Source: Cordia subcordata (Eukaryota; Streptophyta; Magnoliopsida; Boraginales; Cordiaceae). From it: 64,000 bases of DNA. Where the stretch lies: NCBI GenBank assembly GCA_028554755.1, contig JAPTOF010000010.1, positions 10,266,001 to 10,330,000 of the forward strand, written 5' to 3'. Under the pieces are notes generated by a model. That model was not told the DNA's origin and did no database searches. It saw nothing but the letters and a program-made list of their open reading frames with translations. A program made the position numbers and the translations under genes. Each line of letters starts with the position of its first letter. Within the stretch, counting starts at the first letter, position 1. Positions 1-12,062 of the stretch are shown here, piece after piece.

Positions 1-251
1 ACTGTAAATTATTAGAACCATTGCAAAAATTTAAGGTAAAATTCACATCTGCTAAAGTAATTTTTAACATTTGAAGCTCTCTATAATTTTTAACAAAAGA
101 ATAAAACTCTAGAGAGGAGAAGAGAAAAAAATGAAACAGCAGTGAAGCCAAGGCAAAGGATAACTAGGACCATAAGGATTAGAAAGCAAAAAGGATAAAA
201 TTATCTCCACACATACCAGATTAAACAAAAGGCAGAGGCGTAGAGCTATTT

Positions 252-614
252 TTGCTTCTTGTTTCTTCCAAATCCATACCCAATACGAGTGATGGGTGGT
301 ACTATTGTGTGAAAGCTGCCATCGTCGTTGAAGCTGCTAGTGTCGTGGTGCGTAAAGGCTTAGTGGACTGGCCGTCGTCACTAGGGTGCTGGACTGCTGG
401 TGCACGAGGTTGGCCGTCGTCATTGGTGGTGTTGTTGGCTGCTGCTGTCGTGGTGCCGTGGTATTGGTGCATAAAACTTGAGAGCTGCAATCGTTGTGGT
501 GGTGTCAAGTGTGGTGCGCCATGTGGGTGTGAGAGTGAGGGATTGTTGGGCGATGGGGTGATGACTGCAGTGCTTATGTTATGTCAAAGAAATTGGGGAA
601 AAGCTAAAACTTAG
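252..614. other. G/T-skewed, GC-richer island, no gene assigned
   Basis: The stretch is much richer in G and T on the plus strand than its surroundings, with many irregular GTCGT and GTGGTG runs. An open frame crosses it on each strand, but both translations are low-complexity and match no family I know. Such skew is common inside DNA transposons, and a hAT end fragment lies just downstream, so it may be transposon interior. This is inference. Confidence 0.3.
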
Positions 615-654
615 GGCAAGTTTTGCTAATTACTAATTAGTTTTTTTAAATATA

Positions 655-822
655 ATTTGGGTAACCCGATATCCGAACGGGTAGCGAAAATGCTACCCGA
701 TATCTTACCCGAAAATCTGAAATAAAAAACGGACACCGGATCGAATACATCCGAAATCCGAAATGACCATTTTTTCGTACCCGTTCCGATGCGGATACAG
801 ATCGGATAGTCCCACCCCTAGC
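655..822. repeat. hAT terminal fragment
   Basis: The segment is full of short CCGAT, CCCGA and CGGAT words and ends in CCCACCCCTAG. It resembles the subterminal region and end (CCACCCCTA) of the complete hAT element at 44398-45303. No second terminal inverted repeat is visible, so it looks like a broken end of the same family. Confidence 0.5.
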
Positions 823-1427
823 TAGGAGGAAATGTGGCAAATAAAGCACAAATGGCCTGAAATAAGGATTGAGTCAAAATACGCATGCGTGTGGCAGTGG
901 CTTCTGAGCAAGATTTAGGGAGAAAATCGGCGATGAAGTGTGTTTGGACTGATCTTATTTTAAGATACTTATCTTATTGAAATTTAGAAAAAAATTCATA
1001 AGATTTAAGATATCTTTATTACATACACCATGCATTCCATAGTTATAAAAAAATAATATAGAATGTATTGCTTATTTCTTATCAGATAAAAAATATAGTT
1101 TTGTTTTAAGTTTTCACAAGATGCATTATAAAATTTTTTAAATCTTATAAGATGTACCTTCATTTTAATAGGATAATTATCTTAAAATAAAACCGTAATA
1201 AACAAAGCATAAGTCAAACCCCACGACCTGATTTGGATGTCATGCTCTTTTGTTGAGAATTTTCTGGGAGTGTCAAGAACAAAGGCTAGTCAACGTTAAG
1301 AAGAAAAGGGTTCCACAACCACCAAACTTTTATCCAATCATGCCTAGCTTTCCATAGCTTAGTCATATTCTAGCTTAGTCATCATTTAGTTATGATATAC
1401 AAACTGACTAAGCTGAGTTCTTAATCC

Positions 1428-1597
1428 TGTAATTTGCGTCACGACTTAATTGTTAACGCTGTAATTTGCTTTACGACTTAGTTCTTAATATTGTAATTTA
1501 CTTTATGGCTCAATTCATCACATTGTAATTCGCTTTACAGCGTAGCTAGCTTGATCGTTGATGCTGTAATTTGCTTTATGGCTTAGATCGCTAGGCC
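1428..1597. repeat. 32-bp minisatellite, about five units
   Basis: Units beginning TGTAATTTGCTTTA start at 1428, 1460, 1492, 1524 and 1565. The first three steps are exactly 32 bp and the last is 41 bp. Units differ by several substitutions. No coding potential is seen. Confidence 0.8.
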
Positions 1598-2149
1598 ACA
1601 GTTGTCGTAATTAGGTTTATGGTATAACTGTAATCCAAAGAGAGTTATTGTCGTGACTTCTTTTGTAATCATTTGATCACGATAATGGAATGATCTAGTA
1701 GGTTCCTCACTTGATTGTTCCGTCATTTGCCTTGGATCTTTGTTTCTTGATTGCGGCGATTCAATCAGCAGTGGAGTAGTTGCGTTAAATGACTTGCCGC
1801 TATTGAAAAGTTTGTGATTTGTAGCAGTACAAATCCTTAGACCGAGTTTTGTACGGAAAAAGAACCCTTTTTTATTAAGTTGCACAAAGGAATGTTAGCA
1901 TAAGCACTGCCGGAGAGTTTAGTCTTACTGATGCAGGACTAGTACTTCGTCGAAATTGTGGCCAAAGACGTCCGGCCTAAAAAAGAGTTTTCCTCCCCAA
2001 CGGTAACAAATATTATCTACACTTTCCAAGTGTAATATTAATTTTCATTACGTTGAAAATTCTTATGTAATTAATTTTGTTGCATTTTTAAATGTAATTA
2101 GGAGTTTAAATATGTGTAATTATTAGCTTAATTTCGTGTAGTGTACCTG

Positions 2150-2400
2150 TTAGTCTATCCACATGTTAAAATGACAATGTGGGATGCCATGTGTCATCCC
2201 ACCAAATTTTATTTTATGTTTAATTAAAATAAAAGCTATATCCATTTTAAAAAAATTAAAAATCTATAGATGCGTAAAAAAATCTGTCTATATATTAAAA
2301 TAATAAGGTGCGTTGCCATGTTTCACCTTATCAATTTCTTTTTCGTTTTTGAATTAAAAACAAAAGCTATATCTATCTTCTTTTTGTTTTTGTTTTTCTT
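2150..2400. repeat. two degenerate head-to-tail repeat units, Helitron-like start
   Basis: Two related segments begin near 2150 and 2283. Each opens with TCTATNNA-like sequence, continues through a GGTGNNATGCCATGT core containing a short inverted repeat, and ends in an AAAGCTATATC tract. A third partial relative lies at 2870-2910. TCTATA starts are typical of plant Helitron 5' ends, but I cannot pair these with a particular 3' end. Confidence 0.3.
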
Positions 2401-3597
2401 GTTTAAACTATAAATCTATCTTTTTGCCTTTCTTGTTTAAACTAAAAATCTATCGATACCTTTAGGAAGGTGAATTTTTTAATTTAAAAAAAAAAACCCA
2501 CATTAACATAGTTGAAGAAAATGATATGATACGAAATTGCTGAGTTGGTCAATTAACGTGTATCTATCAAATAAATATTTTGCTTGTTGTTTTTAAATCT
2601 CATAGGTATTTAAATTAAAATAAATATACCTTTAATGAATTAACGCATTCTTTTTCAGTAACATACCTTTAATGAATTTATGCATACTTTTTCAGTAAAA
2701 TTGATAGAATTTCTAATTATATGGTTATCTAAATCTTTATGCCAATTCTTTTGAAGGATTTTCTTATGTAATTGTTCACAGTGCAATTTAACAAAAGAAT
2801 TTCAATAAATATACTGTTAATAAATTACAACAAATATAAATAAAAACAAAAGTCTTTATCTATCTATATAGTACGATAGAGAGTGGGGTGGCACATGGCA
2901 CTCCACAAGTTATTCTTCATTTTTTATTTTTTTTATATTTTTTAACGGCCAATTTCAATTTTTTAATGTGACTCCTCATCATTTAAATAAAATAAAATAT
3001 ACCTAACAAAAATTTAAAAAGAAACACTTACACGAAAAATAAAATATGCTTAACAAATAAATAAATAAATATATATATATATATATATTTAAAGGTTAGA
3101 ATAATAAAACTTGATATTGAAAGTTTGATAGCAAACAAAAATCATTTCTTACGAGTCCTTTAACAAACAATAATACTCAGCAGGAAAAAGATTAATAGAG
3201 ATAAACCACAAAGAAAAATAGAAGTTGTGACAGACAAAAATTAACACACTTATTTTAATAGGTAGAAGTAGCTTGTGATGACAATTATATTTTCATGAAG
3301 AGAGAATTAGGGAGAAACAAATAGGGAAATAGGGATTGTAAAAAACTAACAATAGTTTTGTTGTTGATAATATAGGAAAGAGAAAGAGATTTATTAGTAA
3401 TTGTGGGCCCTTTTATTATAACTCATTTATTCCTGTTAAAAACAAAGCTAAATTTGATAATATTTTTATATAATTTTATAAATTGTAATTATAAAATTTT
3501 AAATTTTGAGGCGTAAAATATTTAGGGGCTTAAAGCACCATGGAAGGCGTGAGGGAGCTTGTGGAGATGGGTTGCCGTTTGTAGAAAATGCATATCA

Positions 3598-5110
3598 CTT
3601 AGAAGCATTCTAAGTGAATCGTATATTACAATGGAAAGCTTGCAAATCCATACCAGTGATAGAAACAATTAAGTAAAAGCCTGATGGGTGACTTTAGAAG
3701 AGAAAAAAAGAAGCCACCTCAAAATCCCCACATCGAAACTCGACTAAATTATTAACCCGTTGATATGTTAATTCTCCAAGAGATTTTATAACGATCTTAC
3801 TTGAACAGGATCAGTCCTATAGGGTTCTACCTCTGTATCCTTTTGTTCTAAGGAGACAGGAAATCAAGCTTGGTGGATGAAGTAAGACCATGTGACTAAG
3901 GCGTGATTAACTAACAGCTTTCGTGGTCTCGATTGATGATCATGGTATGGTAGAGGAACGTTCTCAAACCTTTGCCTTGGATGGTCTCATGGTTGTCTGA
4001 CAAGCTCAAATGATTTTTTGGGTCTTCGGGCTTGGGAGGTCATTATATTTTTGGGTTTCTTGAGTTTGCGATGATCACTATTTTATTATTATTTTTTTTT
4101 TTGGGTTTCTCGAGTTGGGGATAGTCTCCTCATTCCAGTACAGGACATTATACTTTTGAGTTCATGGGTTTGGGATGGTCATTATTATTATTATTATTAA
4201 ATTTTTTGGGTCCTCGGGCTTAGGATGGTCAATATTTCTTTTCGGTTTCTCAGGTTTGGGATGATCTCCTCATTGCAATAGAGGATTGTTATCATGGTGC
4301 ATTAGAAGATCATTCTCGAACCTTCGGCTTTGGAATGGTCTCATGGTTGTCTGACAAGCTCAAAATTTTTTTTGGGTTCTTGGATTTGGGATAGCCATTA
4401 TTCTTTCGAGTTTCTTGCGTTCACGATGGTCATTATTTTTCTTTTTGTGTTTCTCGCATTGGGGATGGTCTCTGAGGATCATTCTCAAACCTTTGGATTT
4501 GGAATTCTCTCATGCTTATCTAACAAGCTCAAAAACTTTTTGAATTTCTCAGGTTTGGGATGGTCAATATTTCTTTTGGTTTTCTCAGGTTTGGGACGAT
4601 CTCCTTATCGCAATAGAGAATTGTGCTCATGGTGCAGTAGAGGATCGTTCTCAAACCTTTAGGTTTGGGATAGTCTTATGGTTGTGACAAGCTTAAATTT
4701 TTTTTTGGGTTCTTGAATTTGGCGTGGTCATTATTCTTTTGGGTTTCTTGGATTCGAGATGGTCATTATTATTATTATTTTGGATTTCTGGGATTTGGGA
4801 TGGTCAATAGTTCTTTTAGGTTTCTCAGGTTTGGGATGATCTCCTCATTGCAATAGAAGATCGTTTTCAAAGCTTCAAATTTGGAATTGTCTCATGGTTG
4901 TTTGACAGGCTCATTATTCTTTTTGGGCTTGTCGAATTTGTAATGGACTATTTTTGGCTGGTTGGGTTTGGAATAGTCTCTTGATTGTCTTACAGGCTCA
5001 ATAATTTGTTTTTTGGTTTTGTGACAAACTCAAAAAATTCTATGCACGCCTTGAAAAAAAAAAAAGAACTTAGAAAGAAGTTATTCAAAGTATCTCATTT
5101 TTTAAAGTTC
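3598..5110 (+). repeat. unclassified dispersed repeat family, copy 1
   Basis: This is the first of three related non-coding copies (others at about 10265-11905 and, inverted, 50600-52985). After a roughly 300-bp unique lead there is a degenerate array of segments built on GGGATGGTC, TCTCATGGTTGTCTGACAAG and AGAGGATCGTTCTCAAACC. It ends in an A-rich tract followed by AACTTAGAAAGAAGT. The lead begins at a segment matching the middle of the other copies' leads, so this copy is truncated on the left. Open frames across it are accidental. Confidence 0.7.
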
Positions 5111-5203
5111 AAGTATACAATTACTTGTCTGATAAAGAATTTGATCAATATTATAAACAATATTTGTAATAGCTTCAAATTTCATTTTTTCAAAATAAAA
5201 TAA

Positions 5204-6950
5204 TAAATGGACTATTAAAACCTATACTTTTTAGTATATTTTGATATGGACATAGTTTGAAATTAATCTTTGTGTTATTTTTCATTTATATTTGTTAAAA
5301 AAAAGGTAAATATATATAAAAAAAAATTGAAGATAGACTAGGACTGCCAAAAAAAAAGATAGAGAAAAATAGATATGGCAAAAGAGATGAAACATTGACA
5401 GATATTGTGAAACTTTAAAACTTTTAACATTTGAGAACAATTAGTTAAAATACTAAAAACTATCTAAAAAGCTACTTGAGACACTATTTTTTGCAAAACA
5501 AAGACTTGAACAAATAGTGTTTTGATTGGGTCAAAACACTAAAGCACTGTTCAACAACACCAAAAGATAATTTTTCAAGAACCTTTGAGTGTTTTAATCT
5601 TATTAAAGACACTATTTCTCTTAGTTACTACTGTTCATTCAAATAGTGTCTTAACTGACCTTTGTCAAATGTTAAAATTTTTAACATTTTACATAAGCTT
5701 TTAGTGTTTCTTTTTTTTTTTCCCATAATTCTACCCTTTCTCCTTTTTTTTTTTGGGCTATCCTATGCTTTCTTCAACAAGTTTTATTAGTCAATTTTGT
5801 TATTTTATTTTGACAAAATAAATTTTGAATCCTTTAAAGATATTTTTTTATATGATAGATAAAGCATATTATTATTATCATCATCATCGTCTTATTTCAA
5901 TAATAGTAATAATAATAATTACATTTATCATCATAATAAAGACAATAATTACGGATATCAATGTCCTTTTTTCATTTTACTTTTTATCAGCTAACCTAAT
6001 AGCTTATTTTACTAAACATATTTTGTGCAATCAACTACTTAAACAGCTATTCGCTAATAGTTATTAACTACCCAAACCACGTTCAGTTGCTCAAACAACT
6101 ATTAGTTACTTTAACAACTATTTGTGTCGAACAAGCCCTAATAGCTACTTGAAAAGCTATTTTTTGGTATTTTCTAGTTGGGCTTGAGAACTTATTTGGC
6201 AATTCCATATTATGCTTTTGAGGTAACTTTTATAGTGTTTTGACAAAATACTATTTTCTTCAAATTATTGCTATTTTTAAAAATAGTGTCTCAAGTGGAT
6301 TCTCAACTATGTTTAGCGTTTCAACTTGCTTTTCTCAAACATTAAAACTTAAATGCTTGACAATATTATTTAGTGTTTCATTTTTTTGGCAAATTATACA
6401 CTTTTTCCATTTTTTTTGACAATCTACTATTTCTTCATCTCTCTCACATTGTTTCATTTTCTTCAAAAATATAAATAAAAAATAATATAAAAATTAATTT
6501 CAAATTCTATCTACATCAAAATAAACTAAAAAGTACAAGTTTTATTAGTCCATTTATTTTTTTGATGAAATAAAATTTTGAATCTGTTAATTTTTTAATA
6601 ATATTAATACAAAATTTTTGTCAAAAAATTAATTTTATTATAAAAATATTTATATAATCATAAAATAAATTATTTCAATCCAATAATGTTAATAATTTTT
6701 ATTATTATAATTATCCTAATAATAAAAACAAAAATCATGTGATACAACGTCCTTTGAGATCATTTTCGTTAATCAACTAATATGACAACAAATTGTATCT
6801 AACACATTTTGTTCAATCAACTAGCTAAATAGTTCCTTGCTAACTATAAAAATATAACAACTATAAGTTAGCAAAATAGATAGTTATCAGTTACTCAAAC
6901 AACAATTACCTACCCTTACAACCAATTATACTAAACATGCCCTAAGTTTT
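5204..6950. repeat. nested inverted-repeat (MITE/foldback) cluster
   Basis: The arm at about 5205-5290 (from AAATGGACTATTAAAAC) is matched in inverse orientation at about 6470-6560. A second copy of that right arm begins near 5780. The segments 5780-6135 and 6535-6945 then run in parallel, and both finish at a CATGCCCTA or CAAGCCCTA end. A further pair of inverted arms with AGACACTATTT lies at 5400-5715. The pattern suggests MITEs inserted in and beside one another. No coding sequence is seen. Confidence 0.55.
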
Positions 6951-7439
6951 ATGATTTGGATAGTAGGTCCAATAGTAAAATCTATTTCGTATGTATGTGT
7001 GTGTATATATAAGGTATATGGAATAGAGCTCAAAGAGGCATGCATGTTTAGATAAGAATAATGATACAAAAATTACTACAAAAAATAAAATGATATTTAG
7101 TAATTCTTCTATATATTTTGTAGTAGTATTAGTAGTAAATTTATACTTCAACAAAATTTAAGAGGCTTTAGGAGATATCATATAATCTTTTAAAATTAAT
7201 CTTTTTAGCTTATTTATATTAATAGTCTTTGATACTAATAAATCTATATAATCACTAAATGTTAAAATGGTTGAGGCATGTCATTGAATTATTCAATTAA
7301 ATATTAATAGTTGTAACTAATTTTTGAATGTAATGGCATCATATTCATAGGATATTTTAAAAAATAAAAAAAAGAACAATAATTAATTTTTATAGATATT
7401 TAGAAATAATAAAGGCCACACGGAAAACCTAAAACAAAC

Positions 7440-7529
7440 AAAAAATCATATCAATAAATATTTAGAAAAATAGAAAACACACAAAAACTTAAATAAACCC
7501 GTGCAAAGCACGAGATATGAAATGACTAG
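7440..7529 (+). mobile_element. Helitron 3' end
   Basis: A short hairpin (CCCGTGCAAAGCACGAG) is followed about ten bases later by CTAG, with T as the next host base. This is the expected 3' terminus of a plant Helitron, which inserts between A and T. The 5' end was not fixed; candidates lie near 2150, 2283 and 2872. No Rep/helicase coding is seen upstream. Confidence 0.5.
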
Positions 7530-8429
7530 TTATGATGAATCGAAAGCCCTTGCTAATCTATTATTAGTTGATTCTTTGGCTTTAATCTCCTTGGTTCTAT
7601 TGTTATTACAAGTACCTCCTTTTTATTTTCATATATATATATATATATATTTAACTTTGTTGAATATACTGATGTTAATTATATTTTGATGATGCCATAA
7701 TTGTGTTTTTACTCTTTAATTGCTACTACTTGAAGTATATTGAAAATATTACACAGTAGCATTCTTGAACAAAGAAAAGAGATAGAGCATAGTTATGGAG
7801 CATGGTTCACGAAACTTGGGTAACTTATAGTTATAGTTATCTTTCTCTTTTAATCTTATGTTAAGTTGATCTTGGTACATCAACAAAGTGATATGAGTTC
7901 AATAACTTAGTGCATTGCATGCACTCTTCATGCATTTTTATCATGAGTCTTTTTTTTTTTTATACTTGATCATCTTTTCTCCTTAATACTTATTTATATA
8001 TCCTCCTTATTTTCTTATTCTTATCATTATAAGTATATACATTCTTATAACTGCATTCAAATATTTTTTCCTGTAGAAAATACAACTTTTAAGTCCATAT
8101 CTTTGCATTTTAGAAGTTGAATGTACTGTTGCATACATTACTTGATATTTTCGATACTTTATATGATATTATATATATATATATATATACACATATATAT
8201 ATATGTTATACATGTATATATCAGCATGGCTTTGAAGTAAAAGTGCTTATATAGGCTTTATACTATAGATATTTGAGCTATCTTGTATAATATATGCGTA
8301 TCTATAGGTAATTAGCTTGTATATACCACTTCCCCATGCAAAATCTATAAAAATCTTGATTGTATGTAAGTTTTAGCTTTGCATTTAATGTTTTTGCAAG
8401 TTGGTTGATATTGCATTAATGAGATTAGA
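7530..8429. other. gene-free AT-rich stretch
   Basis: I see no gene here. It holds short AT microsatellites (about 7632-7650 and 8169-8188, with a second TA run at 8195-8205) and otherwise unstructured AT-rich sequence. Confidence 0.6.
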
Positions 8430-9460
8430 TATATGTTATAATAGTAGATGTCTTGAGCCTTCAAAAAACTGCAAAAAAAACTAGCTGTTATGGACTTTTT
8501 TAAGTATGGCGGCATTTTTTGTAGTAAGTAGCAGCTTTTTTGACAAAACTATGCAATTACTGGCATACACAAGCGGTCAACTAGTTGTGTGCTTTGATAG
8601 AAGCGGAGAGCACATTAGCTTTATCGGAACACATAGACGGTTGACTGGTAGTGTTTCGATAGAGTTCTTTAGCCTACTGGAACTACCGGTACACCCAAAG
8701 GGTCGATCAGTAGAGTATTCCGGTAGCCTCTCTAAGTTTTTTTTAAAATTTGACCGTTGGGAGACTTAATTTTTGGGCTTATAAATATACTCCTCTCCTC
8801 CCAACTTAGATATAACTTGACCAAAATATATCCACAAGCCTTTCAGAATTCAATACATTCTCTTTTCTGCAATCTTGCTTCATTTATTGCTATCTTCATT
8901 AATTGCAAATTATTGTATTCATTGATCAAGTTCTTGAGCTCATAAATTGCTTATCTACTTAGAGCAACATAAGAAAGTTTAAGTACATTTGTACACTTGC
9001 TCACAAGAAGTTCTTGTATTCCAAACTCTCTACTATACAGTGGGTGTGAGTTTCTTTACTTTTGGGTAGCATAATTGTGAGGAACTTCTCTCAGGAGTGA
9101 AAGGTTGAAATCTCAAATATTGGGTTAATACTTATGGTCCTTGTGGTAAAACAAGGGTTGTGATCGTTGTTCTACACTTCTATAATGTACTAAGCAAGAA
9201 GCCGTTTCACTCGTGCAGTTTCTGAAACCCTAAGGGAAGACCTTAGGCAGTGGACTAGGCTTTTAAAAGTTTTAACTACTCTAAACCGCTACGTTTAATC
9301 TTCTTAACCTTATACTCTTTATATTTCAAGTACTTACTTTGAATTTTGTATATGCTTTTGCTTGAAATACTTGTTAAAAGTTTTAAGTGCTAATTTGTGT
9401 CAATAATCCAATTCTCTCTTTGATTCATCCACTGGGGAACAAACCTCCCTTGTAATTTAA
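8430..9460 (+). repeat. LTR-like remnant (possible SIRE/Maximus-type Copia)
   Basis: The stretch has the layout of a long plant LTR: a GC-richer leader, then GACCGTTGGGAG and TTATAAATATACTCC (a TATA-box context at about 8780) and a long transcribed-type region. It ends near TTGATTCATCCACTGGGGAAC, where internal sequence would begin. No gag or pol coding follows and no matching second LTR was found. Assignment to the SIRE/Maximus lineage rests only on general resemblance. The 87-residue open frame at 8506-8769 is not a recognisable protein. Confidence 0.4.
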
Positions 9461-9489
9461 GAAGTTTGGATTGGTTTATCAAAAACTAC

Positions 9490-10042
9490 GCAAATTACTT
9501 TTGTCTTTAAGCATTTTTTTCAAATTTAAATAGTTAATTGTTAGAATAAAAGTTAGAGTTATAAAATAAATATTTAATTTACATGTTTGGTTAAATTATG
9601 TTGAAAAGTAAATTATATTCTTATATTAACTATTAGGAACATGAAAATAAAATGTCAATGAAAATCAATATAAATGTAATTATTTATTTATTTCTTAAAA
9701 TATGTATTATCAAAATGTTATAATTTAATAATTAAATTTGTGTTATGCATAATATAAGTATATAATATTATATAAACAATGGTAATAAAGATAAAAGAGC
9801 AATTACCAGACAAAAGAGTAAAGATAGTTTGATAAAAAGATAAGATGATAAATAACTTGATTAGATTTGGTTTTCTCCAAAGTATTTAAAGTCATAAAAA
9901 ACATAAGTTGGATGTAAGGACTTTTTTATCTTCTACTTAAAGTTACTTAAAAAAGTACTTTTTAATTAAAACAAATATGTCTACTAATAAATTGGATTTT
10001 AAATAAATTTGACTAGTTTAAAAGCCAAACCAATCAGCGTCT
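9490..10042. repeat. diverged copy of the 49.3-kb MITE
   Basis: The right half (about 9930-10042) parallels the MITE at 49289-49756, including TTTTAATTAAAA and the end AAAGCCAAACCAATCAGCGTC followed by TTA. The left end is degraded, so boundaries are approximate. No coding sequence is seen. Confidence 0.45.
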
Positions 10043-10264
10043 TAATACGTCACTGTTCAGATCTCTTCTATTAACAAATGATTTTAAGCACACACCACAT
10101 GTTTTCATTTATGTCAATTAATAAAATACGAGGGGTGAATCCAAAGTCTTTCGTCACTGAGACTACACATGTATATTTCGATGTAATTATTCCTCATCTT
10201 ATTCTCTCTCTCCCCTTTTTGTCGAGTCGATTATTGTCTAAAGCTAATTCAGACAACTCAAGTT

Positions 10265-11905
10265 GATCTTTATCGTTTCTGTAAATGGAATAGATTTAAG
10301 CCAAAGTTTAAGAACAAATCATGTCTTTATCATTTTATTATATAAGCATCTAAAGACCAAGCATTTCATTATGCTTAGCGCAGAACAAATGCGTATAAGA
10401 AGATCAAAGTATTGTATATTATATATATTGTGTGACTATCATCATCCACCTGACCAAACATTTAAAGATTAGCATTTGACTTAAAAGCATTTAGTGAATT
10501 GTTATCATGGAAAGCTTTAATTCTGATTGTGCAAATACATACCAGTGATAGAAATAATTAATGAGGTGAGTAAATGAAAAGCCTGATGGTGTGCTTTATA
10601 AGAGAAAGGAAGCCATCTCAAAATTCCCACATCCGAACTCACTGTATCAGTAACCCTTTGATATGTTAATTCTCCAAAAAACTTGGCACGACCTTACTTG
10701 ATTAGCATCTGTTCTAAGGGTCGTGCCTCTGTATCCTTGAGTTCTAAGGAGACAAGAATAAAGCTTGGTGGATGAAATAAGACCATGTGACTAGAGCGTG
10801 ACTAATAGCTTCCATGGTTCTTGGTTTGTGGTCATAGTGCACTGGAGGATTTTTTCTAACCTTTGGGATTGGCATGTGGTCTTGTAGTCGTCTAACAAGC
10901 TTAAAAACTCTTTTGGGATTATCGAGTTTGGGATAGCCAATATTTTCTTTTCGGGGGACCTTGGGTTTCGGATGGTGTCTCAGTTTGTGGTCATGGTGTA
11001 GTAAAAGATCGTTCTTAAACCTTTGGCCTAGGATGGTCTCAAAGTTATCTAACGAACTTAAAAACTTTTTTTGGCATTCTTGGGTTTAGGATAGTCAAAT
11101 TTTCTTTTTGGGGTTGTCAAGTTTCGGATGCTGTCCTCTTTGTAGTAGAGGATCGTTCTCAAACCTTTGAGCTTGGGAGGTCTCATGGTTATCTGACAAG
11201 CATAAAAACTTTTTTGGGATTCTTGCATTTGGGATAGTCAATATGTTTTTTTCCTTGCAGTAGAGGATCGTTCTCAAGCCTTTCGGGTTTGGGATAGTCT
11301 CATTGTTGTCTAATAAGCTCAAAAACTTTTTGGGGGGTTTTGAATGGTCTTCTCCTTGCAGTAGAAGATTGTTCTCAAACCTTTAGATATGGGATGGTCT
11401 CATGATTTTCTCACAGACTCAATATTCTTTATGGTCTCATGATTTTATCACAGACTCAATATTCTTTTTGGTTTCTCGTTATTGGGATGAAATTTTTTGG
11501 ATTGTCAGGTTTCGGTTGGTCTTGGGTTTGAGAAGGTCAATATTTCTTTGGGTTTCTCGAGTTTGGGATGGTCTCCTCATTGCAGCAGAGGATCATTCTC
11601 AAATGTTCATATGTGGGATGGTGTCATGGTTGCAGACTCAATATTCTTTTTGGGTTTATTAGAATAGGATGGAATTGTTTTGGATTGTCGGGTTTGGATA
11701 GGTCTTCTAGTTGTTTGACAGGCTCAATATTTTTTCTAGGATTTGTGAAAAATTCGAAAAGTTCCATGTAAGTGCTAAAAGAAAAAAGAAAAAAAAATTA
11801 ACTTAGAAGAAGTCATCCAAAGTTCCTCATTCTCATAAGTGCAACTTTTTTCATTAAAGCCATTGATGTTCAAACAAAACAAAATCACTCATATTCTATA
11901 CATAT
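10265..11905 (+). repeat. unclassified dispersed repeat family, copy 2
   Basis: The lead (from about 10280, TAGATTTAAGCCAAAG) matches the inverse of 52985 downwards. Both continue through GCAGAACAAATGCGTA or its equivalent, the stretch with CACATC, GATATGTTAATTCTCC and AAGCTTGGTGGATGAA, and the degenerate GGGATGGTC array. The shared 3' end is AAAAGAAAAAAG, TTAACTTAGAAGAAGTC and CAAACAAAACAAA. No terminal inverted repeats, primer-binding site or coding sequence could be identified. Homology to copy 3 fades near 11905. Confidence 0.7.
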
Positions 11906-12062
11906 TTAATATCTCTCGTCGGAGAGATGGTAGATGCCTAGACACCCATTGTTTTGGCCATCGGAGAAAAAGAAAAGAAAATTGTAGGGTTAGGTGGCCC
12001 TAGTACCATGCAAACAATGATAACTCGCATTCGCATTCATTACTTGTAAGTTATATTTATAT

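Noticed and set aside
252..614. 120-codon open frame as a gene
   Set aside because: Low-complexity, G/T-driven translation; an equally open frame lies on the other strand; no family resemblance.
3598..5110. CRISPR-like or tandem gene array
   Set aside because: Repeat units are irregular and diverged, this is a plant nuclear window, and no cas genes or coding units are present.
8506..8769. 87-residue protein
   Set aside because: It falls in an LTR-like leader upstream of a TATA context and has no recognisable domain.
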